From NCBI GenBank assembly GCA_900546915.1, contig UREY01000010.1:5498-69497 (forward strand): DNA of 64,000 nt, given 5' to 3'. The notes under the pieces are model-generated. The model saw only the letters and a program-made list of their open reading frames with translations. It searched no databases and was not told the origin of the DNA. Numbering within the stretch: position 1 is the stretch's first letter; every line of letters begins with the position of its first letter. Shown here one piece after another: positions 1-8,100 of this stretch. Made by a program: the position numbers and the translations under genes. This stretch comes from an uncultured Eubacteriales bacterium. GTDB taxonomy: Bacteria > Bacillota > Clostridia > Oscillospirales > Oscillospiraceae.

Positions 1-141
1 TCAGAGAAAACAGGCAGCACAGCGCGAGGACGAGGCATCCGGCCTGCCAGGACAGGGAAAAACCCAGCCATCCGCCTGCAGCGGCCAGAACCAGCAGGGT
101 GAGAAGCTGCCTGCGGGTTTCCCGATCGGCGAGGAATTTCA
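1..141 (-). CDS. Sensor histidine kinase, N-terminal fragment (runs off the window)
   Basis: Only the first 47 codons are in the window; the gene continues past position 1. It starts with ATG at 141-139. The visible peptide has a short basic stretch (KFLADRETRR) followed by hydrophobic segments with little polar content, the usual N-terminal membrane anchor of a Firmicute sensor kinase. Its start overlaps the ancestral stop of the response regulator upstream (ATGA at 141-138), so the two were translationally coupled. The kinase assignment rests mainly on that pairing, because no catalytic domain is visible. Confidence 0.6.
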
Positions 142-180
142 TAGAGCACCCTCCGCCTTGTACCCCAGCCCCCGGATGGT

Positions 181-825
181 TCAGATGAGGGTGGGATTTT
201 GGGGATCGGGTTCGATTTTGTCCCGGAGGCGCTTGATATAAACGGTCAAGGTGTTATCCGTTACATAATCTCCAGCCAAGTCCCAGATTTCATCCAGAAT
301 CCGGCTCCGGCTGAGTACCACGCCGGGATTGCTCAGGAACAGCAGCAACAGCCGGTATTCCAGAGGGGATAAGAGGAGGTCTGCGCCGTCTTTGGTGGCG
401 ACGCCCCGGACGGGATCGACCTGGATGGGGCCCAGATGCAGGGGAGCCGTACCGGAACCGGACCGGCGAAGCACGCTGCGAATCCGGCTGACCAGCTCCC
501 GGGGACGAAAAGGCTTTGCAATGTAGTCGTCTCCCCCCAGCTCCAAACCGGTGACGGTGCTGTTTTCATCCGCCAGCGCGGTGAGAAAAATAACGGGGAT
601 CCGGTATTGGGCTTTGATTGCGGTGCATAGGGCAAAGCCGCTTCCGTCTCTCAGAGTGACGTCCAGCAGAGCCAGATGAAAACGCCGGGTCTCCAGCAGG
701 GCGGTTGCCTGCCGTTGTCCGGATGCAGCTGTGATGGAAAACCCTTCCTGTTGTAAAAAATCAGACAGGGTGGATACGATGGCGGGATCGTCTTCGACCA
801 AAAGTAGCTCCAGCATTTCCGGCAT
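181..825 (-). CDS. OmpR/PhoB-family response regulator, truncated by an in-frame UGA
   Basis: Receiver domain at about residues 5-115: acidic pocket E11-D12-D13, predicted phosphoacceptor D55 (LLDVTLRDG), conserved K104 (YIAKPF). A winged-helix output domain follows at about 125-214. The frame ends with TGA at 183-181. Reading on in the same frame gives TIRGLGYKAEGAL and a stop at 140-138, overlapping the kinase ATG. This is the normal C-terminal hairpin of the family, in which the codon now TGA is usually Arg (LIRTIRGLGYK), so one C-to-T change would explain it. The product lacks the last strands of the DNA-binding domain and may be inactive. The start at 825 is preceded by GGAGAAAGG. Confidence 0.9.
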   Translation of the reverse strand: MPEMLELLLVEDDPAIVSTLSDFLQQEGFSITAASGQRQATALLETRRFHLALLDVTLRDGSGFALCTAIKAQYRIPVIFLTALADENSTVTGLELGGDDYIAKPFRPRELVSRIRSVLRRSGSGTAPLHLGPIQVDPVRGVATKDGADLLLSPLEYRLLLLFLSNPGVVLSRSRILDEIWDLAGDYVTDNTLTVYIKRLRDKIEPDPQNPTLI

Positions 826-858
826 CCTTTCTCCTGCTTGTCAGGCGGCATTTCCCTT

Positions 859-887
859 ATCATACCACACACAGCGGCAGTCTTCAA
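859..887 (-). promoter_or_regulatory. Promoter of the two-component operon
   Basis: Reading the minus strand, TTGAAG (887-882), a 17-base spacer and TATGAT (864-859) form a good sigma-A type promoter, about 35 bases before the response regulator start at 825. Confidence 0.6.
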
Positions 888-1019
888 TGAATTTCGCACA
901 TGACTTCTCAGATTTGACGGAAGTTCCGGTGTATGGACTTACGTCCTGGGAGAAGGGAGAAGGTCAAAATGCCACTGTGCAGCCTGCGCAAGGACTCCCA
1001 AATTTTCACAGGGAAGGGA

Positions 1020-1049
1020 TTGCAAATTTTTGGAAAAGTATGATAGAAT
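1020..1049 (+). promoter_or_regulatory. Promoter of the DtxR/MntR-like regulator
   Basis: TTGCAA (1020-1025), an 18-base spacer and TAGAAT (1044-1049) lie 41 bases before the regulator ATG at 1091. AAGGAG at 1074-1079 is its ribosome binding site. The stretch 888-1019 shows nothing else that can be supported. Confidence 0.5.
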
Positions 1050-1090
1050 AAAAAGAAATCCATCTGAGCCGGAAAGGAGCGCGTCCAGCC

Positions 1091-1462
1091 ATGAAGATCC
1101 AGGAATCGGCGGAAAATTATTTGGAAACCATTTATATGTTGCATCAGCGCAATGGCGCAGTACGGTCTATTGACATTGTAAACGAGCTGTCCTTCTCAAA
1201 GCCCAGCGTCAGCGTGGCGATGAAAAATTTGCGGGAAAACGGATATGTGGAAATGGATGCCGACGGCTTTATCACCTTGTGCCCCAAGGGGCAGGAAATT
1301 GCCGAGCGAATGTACGAACGGCATGTTTTTCTCTCCCGCTGGTTGACCAAGCTGGGGGTTGATCCGGATGTGGCGGTGGAAGATGCCTGCCGGATCGAAC
1401 ACGTCATCAGCGCAGAGTCCTTCGCGGCAATCAAACGGCATGTTTCCGGTCACGGAGGGTAA
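1091..1462 (+). CDS. DtxR/MntR-family metal-dependent transcriptional repressor
   Basis: The 123-residue protein starts with the family signature (QESAENYLETIYML). An N-terminal winged helix-turn-helix (about residues 8-65, with a SKPSVSVAMKNL recognition helix) is followed by the metal-binding/dimerisation region with characteristic acidic and His residues (ERHVFLSRWL, ACRIEHVIS). Proteins of this family bind Mn(II) or Fe(II) and then repress metal-uptake genes. The length fits the short MntR-like class without an SH3 domain. The divergent-tail neighbour is a DUF3793 gene whose promoter carries a palindrome that could be a target. Whether the metal is Mn or Fe cannot be read from the sequence. 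Confidence 0.88.
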   Translation: MKIQESAENYLETIYMLHQRNGAVRSIDIVNELSFSKPSVSVAMKNLRENGYVEMDADGFITLCPKGQEIAERMYERHVFLSRWLTKLGVDPDVAVEDACRIEHVISAESFAAIKRHVSGHGG

Positions 1463-1466
1463 TCCA

Positions 1467-1513
1467 TTTGCCGGGGCCGCCGCAAAGTCGGACTTTACGG
1501 CGGTCCCGGCAAA
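1467..1513. repeat. Long inverted repeat between convergent genes, possible bidirectional terminator
   Basis: TTTGCCGGG (1467-1475) pairs with CCCGGCAAA (1505-1513). The stem continues through a G-U pair and CCGCCG/CGGCGG (1477-1482/1498-1503), with AAAGTC/GACTTT at the top. It sits between the 3' ends of two convergent genes. Neither side has a clear T-run, so terminator function is plausible but not classical. Confidence 0.5.
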
Positions 1514-1557
1514 GGACGTGTTTCGTCTCCGATTCTGTTTGTTTCTTCCGGGCCGAC

Positions 1558-2121
1558 TCAGGACGGAGCGGGACCGGGTACGGTGAGCTGAGACAGAGTG
1601 CGGCCGTTTTGAAACTGATAGGCATAGATGTACCGGCACGCTTTGAACTGTGCAAATCGCCGCCGGGCGGCCGCTTCGTTCCCGTATACCTTCCAACAGC
1701 CGGCGCATTTGCAGTTTTTCCCTTCGTTTTCAATGAATCCCACCACATCGGCCAATGGATAGCCGAGAAACAGGCCGACCTCATGGGGGCAGCTTTGCCG
1801 GGCGGTTTTTTGCGCCAACCGGCCCAGCGCCTGCTCGGGATTTAACGAGGGATACCCCATTTGGGCTAGAAACTCCGGCACGCCGGGTTTTTGCAGGTCC
1901 TGAGCCAGCTTTGCCGGTCGGTAGACATACAAAAGCGCCCGGTCCGGGGTCCGGCGCAGAATGCGAATGCGCACGCCCTTGTCCTGTAGGGCCAGGCGGC
2001 AGCGGGACAGCTGGGCTTCCAATTCCGCTCCGGAAGAGTAAGAAAAGCAAAATAAGCTGCCTGTTTTCAGACCGGCCAAAGTGGGGGCGCTGTGGGTGAT
2101 CAGGCTTTGTTCCAGCATCAT
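1558..2121 (-). CDS. DUF3793 family protein
   Basis: The 187-residue protein begins MMLEQSLITHSAPTLAGLK, matching the start of the DUF3793 family (common in Clostridia, function unknown). The C-terminal half has the family's GLFLGYPLADVVGFI segment, a CKCAGCWKVYG cluster of cysteines and a tail with RRFAQFKACR. The start at 2121 was chosen over an upstream in-frame Met (2229) because GGAGG lies five bases before it and the family begins there. Its promoter is overlapped on the downstream side by a palindrome, and a DtxR-type repressor gene lies next door, so metal-dependent control is likely. That link is inference. Confidence 0.8.
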   Translation of the reverse strand: MMLEQSLITHSAPTLAGLKTGSLFCFSYSSGAELEAQLSRCRLALQDKGVRIRILRRTPDRALLYVYRPAKLAQDLQKPGVPEFLAQMGYPSLNPEQALGRLAQKTARQSCPHEVGLFLGYPLADVVGFIENEGKNCKCAGCWKVYGNEAAARRRFAQFKACRYIYAYQFQNGRTLSQLTVPGPAPS

Positions 2122-2251
2122 AGCAACCTCCGAATTGCGTAAGGTGGTTTCGACTAGTTTCTGCAAATTCGGCGTGTGTATCCGCCTGTTGTGAGCCGAA
2201 ACGAACTGCAGGGGCCGAACCGGCAGCAAGGACCGGAAGAGGTGTCCTACA

Positions 2252-2299
2252 GTTAGTTGAAACTAACATATAAATACCATAAGACGCCGCCTTTGTCAA
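2252..2299 (-). promoter_or_regulatory. Promoter plus palindromic operator upstream of the DUF3793 gene
   Basis: On the minus strand, TTGACA (2299-2294), a 17-base spacer and TATTTA (2276-2271) form a promoter. Immediately downstream a perfect inverted repeat, GTTAGTT-GA-AACTAAC in plus orientation (2252-2267), covers the expected transcription start. Size and placement suit a dimeric repressor such as the adjacent DtxR-like protein. The leader to the ATG at 2121 is about 140 bases. Confidence 0.65.
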
Positions 2300-2434
2300 G
2301 GGTATTCCGGCGGCCAAATTGGCAGGCGCGCCCCAGAAGTCTGGTGTTGCCTCCGGAAACGGCGCCCCGTCACCAAGTGCTGGAAAAGGCGGGAAAAAAT
2401 GAAATTTTTCTGCACATATTACAGAATTCAGGAG

Positions 2435-2464
2435 TTGACAAGGGACGCGTTGCTATACTATAAT
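2435..2464 (+). promoter_or_regulatory. Promoter of the ArsR-like regulator gene
   Basis: TTGACA (2435-2440), an 18-base spacer and TATAAT (2459-2464) lie 20 bases before the GTG start at 2484. Both hexamers are consensus. Confidence 0.75.
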
Positions 2465-2483
2465 GCAATAAAAAAGAGGTGAA

Positions 2484-3638
2484 GTGGATGTGAGGGTGTT
2501 TCGCGAGCCGTGCTATTTTGCTGAGGCAGTGTACCTTCTCTATTTTTTTGTCAACCAGATCTCCTATGAAGAGGAGTATTCCCGCATCTCCCGCAATTAT
2601 TATAAGCGTGTCAAGGAGGATGATGAGGACGAGGCGCGAATTCTGCGGCGTGTCCGGGAGCTGAATCGGGTTTTGTCTGTTGTGACAGCCGGGCTGGATC
2701 GAGGCGATGCTAGACTTCGGTACTATTTTAAAGCGATGCAGCTTCCGAGCTTTAAAAATAGCTGCTGTCTGGCCCAGATTATGCTGGTAACCGTGCCTTT
2801 GGACTGCAGCGATGTAGAGGAATTTGCCGGGCGGCTGGAGAGAGAATATGCCCATATGCAGGAAATCGGATTTAAAATTAATGATTTGAATGCGATGGGC
2901 TTGGTCATGGACATATGGGAGGAGCAGGAAAAGCGGGAGCCTCTTATGGTTCAGTTGGAGCGGCTTCCCTGCAGTGCAGAGGAGAGGTGGAGCATTTTGC
3001 GGGTGTTGACGGAGTACGAGCCGCACCTGCGGGAGCTGACGGAGCTGATCCGGCCGGTGGCGGAGAGGCTGAAAAAGGAGATGACGGCGCTCAATGCCAT
3101 GAACGAGGCGGCTCTGGATGCTTGGTGCCGGTATTTCCAGACCCACACGCCGGATGATTTCCAAAATGAGATGTTCAACACGACCTTTCCCCTTCTTGCC
3201 CGGAGCCAGCATTACGATATCTGGCTGGGGCTGTGGAATTTCAACCACTTTGGGACCTGGTCCGAATGGCTGGAGATGCCGGATGCAGACCACATGGTGC
3301 GGATTGCCTATATTGGAGCCGGCATCAGCTTCCGCTTTGCTGTGAAGAAGAAAAAGCGGCCGGATTCCGAGGGATTGGGCAGCATGCTTCGGGCTTTGGG
3401 TGGCAAGGACAAGCTGGAGATTCTCCGCCGGTGTGCCCAGCAGCCCTGCTCCGCCGCCAAACTGGCAGCAGAAATGAACGTCAATTCCGGGACCATTTCC
3501 AAAAATCTGTACGGCCTGTTTCAACTGGGCTATCTGGAAACCCGGAGCGAGGGCGAGCGGGTGAACTACAGCACCCGTTTCGACACGCTGGAACAAATAT
3601 TTCAATGGGTGATTGAGTACGTGGGAGGCGGCCGGTAG
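2484..3638 (+). CDS. ArsR-like winged-helix transcriptional regulator with a large N-terminal sensory region
   Basis: The 384-residue protein has no signal peptide or membrane segment. Residues 1-285 form a mostly helical domain I do not recognise, rich in charged residues and Trp/Tyr. Residues about 295-375 form a winged helix of ArsR type (LRALGGKDKLEILRRC, then AAKLAAEMNVNSGTISKNLYGL, then a wing around EGERVNYS). The C-terminal placement is typical of regulators that sense a ligand or partner through the N-terminal part. GTG at 2484 lies four bases behind GAGG; GTG at 2490 is an alternative start with better spacing. It is monocistronic, with its own promoter and terminator. Confidence 0.7.
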   Translation: MDVRVFREPCYFAEAVYLLYFFVNQISYEEEYSRISRNYYKRVKEDDEDEARILRRVRELNRVLSVVTAGLDRGDARLRYYFKAMQLPSFKNSCCLAQIMLVTVPLDCSDVEEFAGRLEREYAHMQEIGFKINDLNAMGLVMDIWEEQEKREPLMVQLERLPCSAEERWSILRVLTEYEPHLRELTELIRPVAERLKKEMTALNAMNEAALDAWCRYFQTHTPDDFQNEMFNTTFPLLARSQHYDIWLGLWNFNHFGTWSEWLEMPDADHMVRIAYIGAGISFRFAVKKKKRPDSEGLGSMLRALGGKDKLEILRRCAQQPCSAAKLAAEMNVNSGTISKNLYGLFQLGYLETRSEGERVNYSTRFDTLEQIFQWVIEYVGGGR

Positions 3639-3678
3639 GGGGCAGAGTTCTCTCTGGGAGCAGGCTTTGGGGAAGAGA

Positions 3679-3733
3679 CCGTGGAAGCGCGCGGCGCATT
3701 TGCCGTTGCGGCTTCCACGGTTTTCGTTTTTTT
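3679..3733 (+). terminator. Rho-independent terminator
   Basis: CCGTGGAAGC (3679-3688) pairs with GCTTCCACGG (3711-3720) and is followed by TTTTCGTTTTTTT. It closes the regulator gene ending at 3638. Confidence 0.85.
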
Positions 3734-3839
3734 GGCAGGGAAACTGGACGACGGACGGTCATTTGACCACGGGAGACGCAGTACCCAATTGCCCCGCTTC
3801 TGCTGTGACAATTTCCAAGAATAAAATGCAAAAAGGGAC

Positions 3840-4108
3840 TTGCTTTTTTGAAGGACCCATGCTATTGTATACCCAGAGTTAACCTGCAAAAATCGCAGGA
3901 ATATAAGTCCAGTCACTGCCATAATGGCAGCAAAAATTTCCAGGCATATTCCCGGTCCCCGGCGCGGCCTGTTCGGCGCCGGTGGATGTAGTGATTTCGG
4001 GTCAAACTGCAGAGCTTGGCGTGAACCTTGCCCGCCGCCGGCTGTGCAGTGTGATCGTGCTCCGGTTCCGGATGCACCATTTTTATCTCATATCATAAGG
4101 AGGAAACA
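3840..4108 (+). promoter_or_regulatory. Promoter and long 5' leader of the cohesin/SLH - protease operon
   Basis: TTGCTT (3840-3845), a 17-base spacer and TATTGT (3863-3868) make a plausible promoter. The transcript would carry a leader of about 235 bases with several hairpins: CCTGC/GCAGG near 3883-3900, CTGCCA-TAA-TGGCAG at 3916-3930, and CCGGCGC/GCGCCGG at about 3958-3983. I tried to read it as a cyclic-di-GMP or other known riboswitch and could not. A strong ribosome binding site, AAGGAGG, precedes the GTG start. A 62-codon open frame at 3924-4112 lacks coding character. Confidence 0.45.
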
Positions 4109-5152
4109 GTGAAAATGAGGAACAATGCAAAGCGGCTTCTGTCCTTGCTGCTGGCTGCGCTCTTGGTGTTCTCCCTGAGCCTGACCGGTTTTGCTGCGGA
4201 AGAGAAGTCATTGCTGTCCTTGAGCCAGTCGGAAGACGTGGTAAAAGGCGGCAAAGTTACCATTCAGGTTGACACAGCAGTTGACGGGGTGGTAGCAGAC
4301 GGAAAGCTGACGGTCAGTTATTCCGGTACCTCCCTTCGTTTCCTTGAGGCACAGGTGGGGGCAGCCTGGTCCGAGGATGAGAACGTGAGCCTTCAGGTGA
4401 ACGCAGAGAAGGAAGATACCGTAATTCTGGCGTTTGCCGGTGTGGAGGCCGCAAAGGCCGGGACTGTGTTTACTTTGACCTTTGAAGCTTTGGAAGAAGA
4501 AGACGGCACAGTAGCGGTGCTTCCCCAGGACAGCTACGTCACCGGCGCAGAGGATTACACTCTGGATGCCAGCACAGCGGTTCAGGTAAGCTGCCCCTCC
4601 GAACAGTTTACAGATGTAGACACCAGCCGGTACTACCATGACGGTGTGGATTATGTGGTAAACAAGGGCTATATGATCGGTGTCGGCGACACCCGGTTTG
4701 CTCCGGAGAGCAAGACCAACCGGGCGATGGTCGTGACGGTTCTGTACCGGATGGCGGGTTCTCCTGAGGTGACGGGCGATATGCCCTTTGCCGATGTGAG
4801 CGAGGGCCGGTACTACTACGACGCCATTCTGTGGGCCAGCCAGAATGAGATTGCCAAGGGCATGACGGAAACTCTGTTTGCGCCCAACAAGCTGGTGACT
4901 CGGGAACAGCTGGTGACCTTCCTGTACCGCTATGCCGGCTTCAAGGGCGTGGACACCACCAACCAGGGCAGCCTGGAGGATTTCGTTGACGCAGGTAAGG
5001 TCAGCAACTTTGCAAAAGAGGCGATGACCTGGGCAGTGGCGACGGAGCTGATCATCGGTGTAGGCGACGAAAAGCTGGAACCGAAGGCTACTTCCAACCG
5101 CGGCCAGATCGCAACTGTGATTGAGCGGTTTGAAACCGTGAATCTGGCGTAA
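4109..5152 (+). CDS. Secreted cohesin-like domain protein with three S-layer homology (SLH) domains
   Basis: The 347-residue protein has a Sec signal peptide at residues 1-30 (basic start, LLSLLLAALLVFSLSL core, cleavage near GFAAEE). Residues about 32-150 resemble a cohesin fold: a beta-rich domain with VVKGGKVTIQVDT and DGKLTVSYSGTSLRF. Three SLH repeats fill about 158-347 (FTDVDTSRYYHDGVDYVVNKG, FADVSEGRYYYDAILWASQ, and a third with FAKEAMTWAVATELIIGVG), which would bind cell-wall polymer. The next gene, 11 bases downstream, encodes a protease with a dockerin, the natural partner of a cohesin. GTG at 4109 follows AAGGAGG by about six bases; ATG at 4115 is a possible alternative. The cohesin call is weaker than the SLH call. 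Confidence 0.8.
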   Translation: MKMRNNAKRLLSLLLAALLVFSLSLTGFAAEEKSLLSLSQSEDVVKGGKVTIQVDTAVDGVVADGKLTVSYSGTSLRFLEAQVGAAWSEDENVSLQVNAEKEDTVILAFAGVEAAKAGTVFTLTFEALEEEDGTVAVLPQDSYVTGAEDYTLDASTAVQVSCPSEQFTDVDTSRYYHDGVDYVVNKGYMIGVGDTRFAPESKTNRAMVVTVLYRMAGSPEVTGDMPFADVSEGRYYYDAILWASQNEIAKGMTETLFAPNKLVTREQLVTFLYRYAGFKGVDTTNQGSLEDFVDAGKVSNFAKEAMTWAVATELIIGVGDEKLEPKATSNRGQIATVIERFETVNLA

Positions 5153-5163
5153 GAAAGGCAGGT

Positions 5164-8100
5164 ATGAATTACATGAAAAAAAGATTCCTGTCGTTTGTTT
5201 TGGTATTGGCTCTGCTTTTGACCGGCGTGCCCATGGCTGCCGCTGCAGGCAGCGGCTTCGTGGACCCCACTGTGGTTCCCGAGGTGAGCCAAGAGAGCGG
5301 TCCCGTATCGCTCATCACTGACACGGCCGTATCGGAAGAAACAGAAGAAACGAACGAGAATACGGCGACTCCGGTCACTCTGGCGGAGGGCGAGGGTAAG
5401 TACGTTGACAATGACTCCGCTCCCTTCTCCCAGTCTGAAGCCGTTGAGAGCTATGCGGATACCGATGTGGTACATCTGATTGTCGAGCTGGAGAACAACT
5501 CCCTGCTGGCTGCGGGCTTCTCCACCGACGACATCGCGGCCAATACCGCTGCGGTGGCCTCTTACGAGAGCCGGCAGATGTCTGCTCTGGATGCCATGAA
5601 GTCCCGGCTGTCCAGCCGCTTCGGCGGCAGCGATTCCTTTGAGCTGGGCTATACTTATACGATTGCCACCACCGGTCTGTCCGTGAAGACGGAATACGGC
5701 AACATGGATACCATTGCCGCCATGCCCGGCGTGAAGCGCGTGTACGTAGCTCCCACGTTCCAGGTGCCGGAAGATACGGCTGTATCGGATGGATCGGACG
5801 ACCTGCTTCAGCCCATGACGGACAATGCCACCCAGATGATTGGCTCCGACGTGCTCAACAGCACCGGCTACACCGGCAAGGGCATGAAGGTGGCCATTCT
5901 GGACACCGGCATTGTACTGGGCCATCCCAGCTTTGCTGCCCTCAGTGAGGATCAGCTGACTGAAAGCTCTATGACCGTAGAAGACATAGAGGAAGTTTGG
6001 CCCAGCCTGAATGCCAGCAGCTCGGGAATTCGCCCGGCCAATGTATATTACAGCACCAAGATCCCCTATGCCTTTAACTACGAGACCCGAAGCCTGGACG
6101 TCTCTCACGCCACGGCTGGCAGCGACCACGGCACCCACGTGGCCGGTATCACGGCTGCGAACAAGCTGGACACCACCGATGTGGTGGGCGTCGCCCCTGA
6201 GGCCCAGCTGATCGTGATGCAGGTCTTTGGCAGCCGGGGCGCCAACTGGGACACCATCTTGGCTGCGATGGAAGACTGCGTCCGGCTGGATGTGGACGCC
6301 GTGAACCTGTCTCTGGGTAGCGCCGCCGGCTTTACCACCGGCACCGAGGCGATGGCCGAGGTTCTGGACGCCTTCACCAAGACGGATATGGAGATGTTGA
6401 TTGCCGCAGGCAACGACACTAATAACGCCCTGAACAACCTGCTGGGTTGGAACATGTCCAAGACCAGCAATCCGGATATCGGCTTGGTCGGTACCCCCAG
6501 CACCCTGTTCCAGGCCCTTTCCGTGGCCTCTGTAAACAATGACAAAACTGCCATGCTGTATTTCACTGTGGGCGACACCAAGATCGGATACAGCGATACC
6601 GGTGTCAACACCCAGCTGATCCGGCTTGCCGGACAGGAACTGGAGTATGTGATGATCGAAGGCTACGGCGAGGCCGCCGACTTCGAGGGCCTGGATCTGA
6701 CCGGTAAGGTGGCCGTCGTGGAGCGTGGCGGCGAGGTGAACTTCACCGTTAAGCAGGCCAATGCCCAGGCCGCAGGCGCGGTTGCCTGTATTGTATATAA
6801 CAATGTAGCAGGCATGATGAACATGAGCATCACCGACACCGCCGGCAGCATCCCCACTGTTGGTATCAGCAAAGCCGACGGCAAGCTGATGGCGGAGGCC
6901 GAGGAGAAGGTGCTGGTGGTCAGCGGTTCCAGCGAAGAGTTTGTTTCCGACAAGGTGATGAGCGATTTCTCCTCCTGGGGCTGCACCCCGGATCTGAAGC
7001 TGAAGCCGGAAATCACCGGTGTGGGCGGCAACATCAACTCCACCCGGGACAACACCTCCGGTTACGGTCTCATGAGCGGTACCTCCATGGCAACTCCCCA
7101 GATTACCGGCGCCATGGCCGTCCTGATGCAGTACCTGCGGGCGAACAATCCCGAGTTCCAGGAAGATGTGCTGCGCCGGGTGGCAACCAACATTATGCTC
7201 AGCACGGCCGATCCCGTGATGTACAGCGACACGGAAGAGTACTCTCCCAGAAACCAGGGCGCCGGCTTGGTCAACCTGGTGAAGGCCACTTCCACGGAAG
7301 CCTACCTCACCAGCGCCGATACCTATGAGAACCGGCCGAAGGGCGAGTTCGGCGATGATCCGGAGCGTAACGGCGTGTACGAGTTCTCCTTCGAGGTCAC
7401 CAACTTCTCCGAGGATGCGGATAAGACCTATACCTTCGATGTTTCGACCCTGACCGAATCGGTTTACGGCGGCGAATTCATTGAAAATGCGCCTTATGCG
7501 CTGAATGCAGACGCCAAGATCTTTACCAATGTGTCCACCGATGTTTTGAAGTATGACTTCAATGACGACGGCGCCATCACCACCGCCGATGCTCGGGTTC
7601 TCCTGCGGCATGTTGCCGGGGTGGAGACTCTGGGTACGGACAATGTACATGATGCCTATACCGACGTAAACGGCGACGGCCAGACCGACCGCTCCGATGT
7701 GGATGTCATTTTGGCTTACTGCGCGGAGATGGAAGTCGACGTGGATCTGCTGGCTAAGGTTTCCGCCAGCGGTAACCAGGCTGTGACCGAGATCACGGTT
7801 CCCGCCGGTGAGACGGTGAGCCTGACGGCGCAGATCACCCTGTCTCAGGAAGACAAGGATTATCTGAACGAGAGCTTCGAGAACGGCATGTTTGTAGAGG
7901 GCTTCCTCTATCTCCGCAATGCCGATGAAGAAGACGTGGATCTGTCCATGCCGTTTATGGGCTTCTACGGCGACTGGTCCGATGCTCCGGTGTTCGATGA
8001 TGATCCGGAAGAGCCCAGCCTTTACGGTGTCTCTATCTGGACCAATAACAACATTATGATTGGCGCCAACCCCTACATTGTCAACGGGGCTTCCGGCGAC

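Noticed and set aside
181..183. UGA read as selenocysteine or by a recoded genetic code
   Set aside because: UGA is used as a normal stop throughout the window, the position is normally Arg, and no selenocysteine insertion structure was seen.
2370..3605. 411-codon minus-strand frame
   Set aside because: Mirror of the ArsR-like regulator gene, which has its own promoter, start signal and helix-turn-helix.
3870..4108. Cyclic-di-GMP riboswitch in the SLH gene leader
   Set aside because: The conserved core sequences of GEMM classes are not present.
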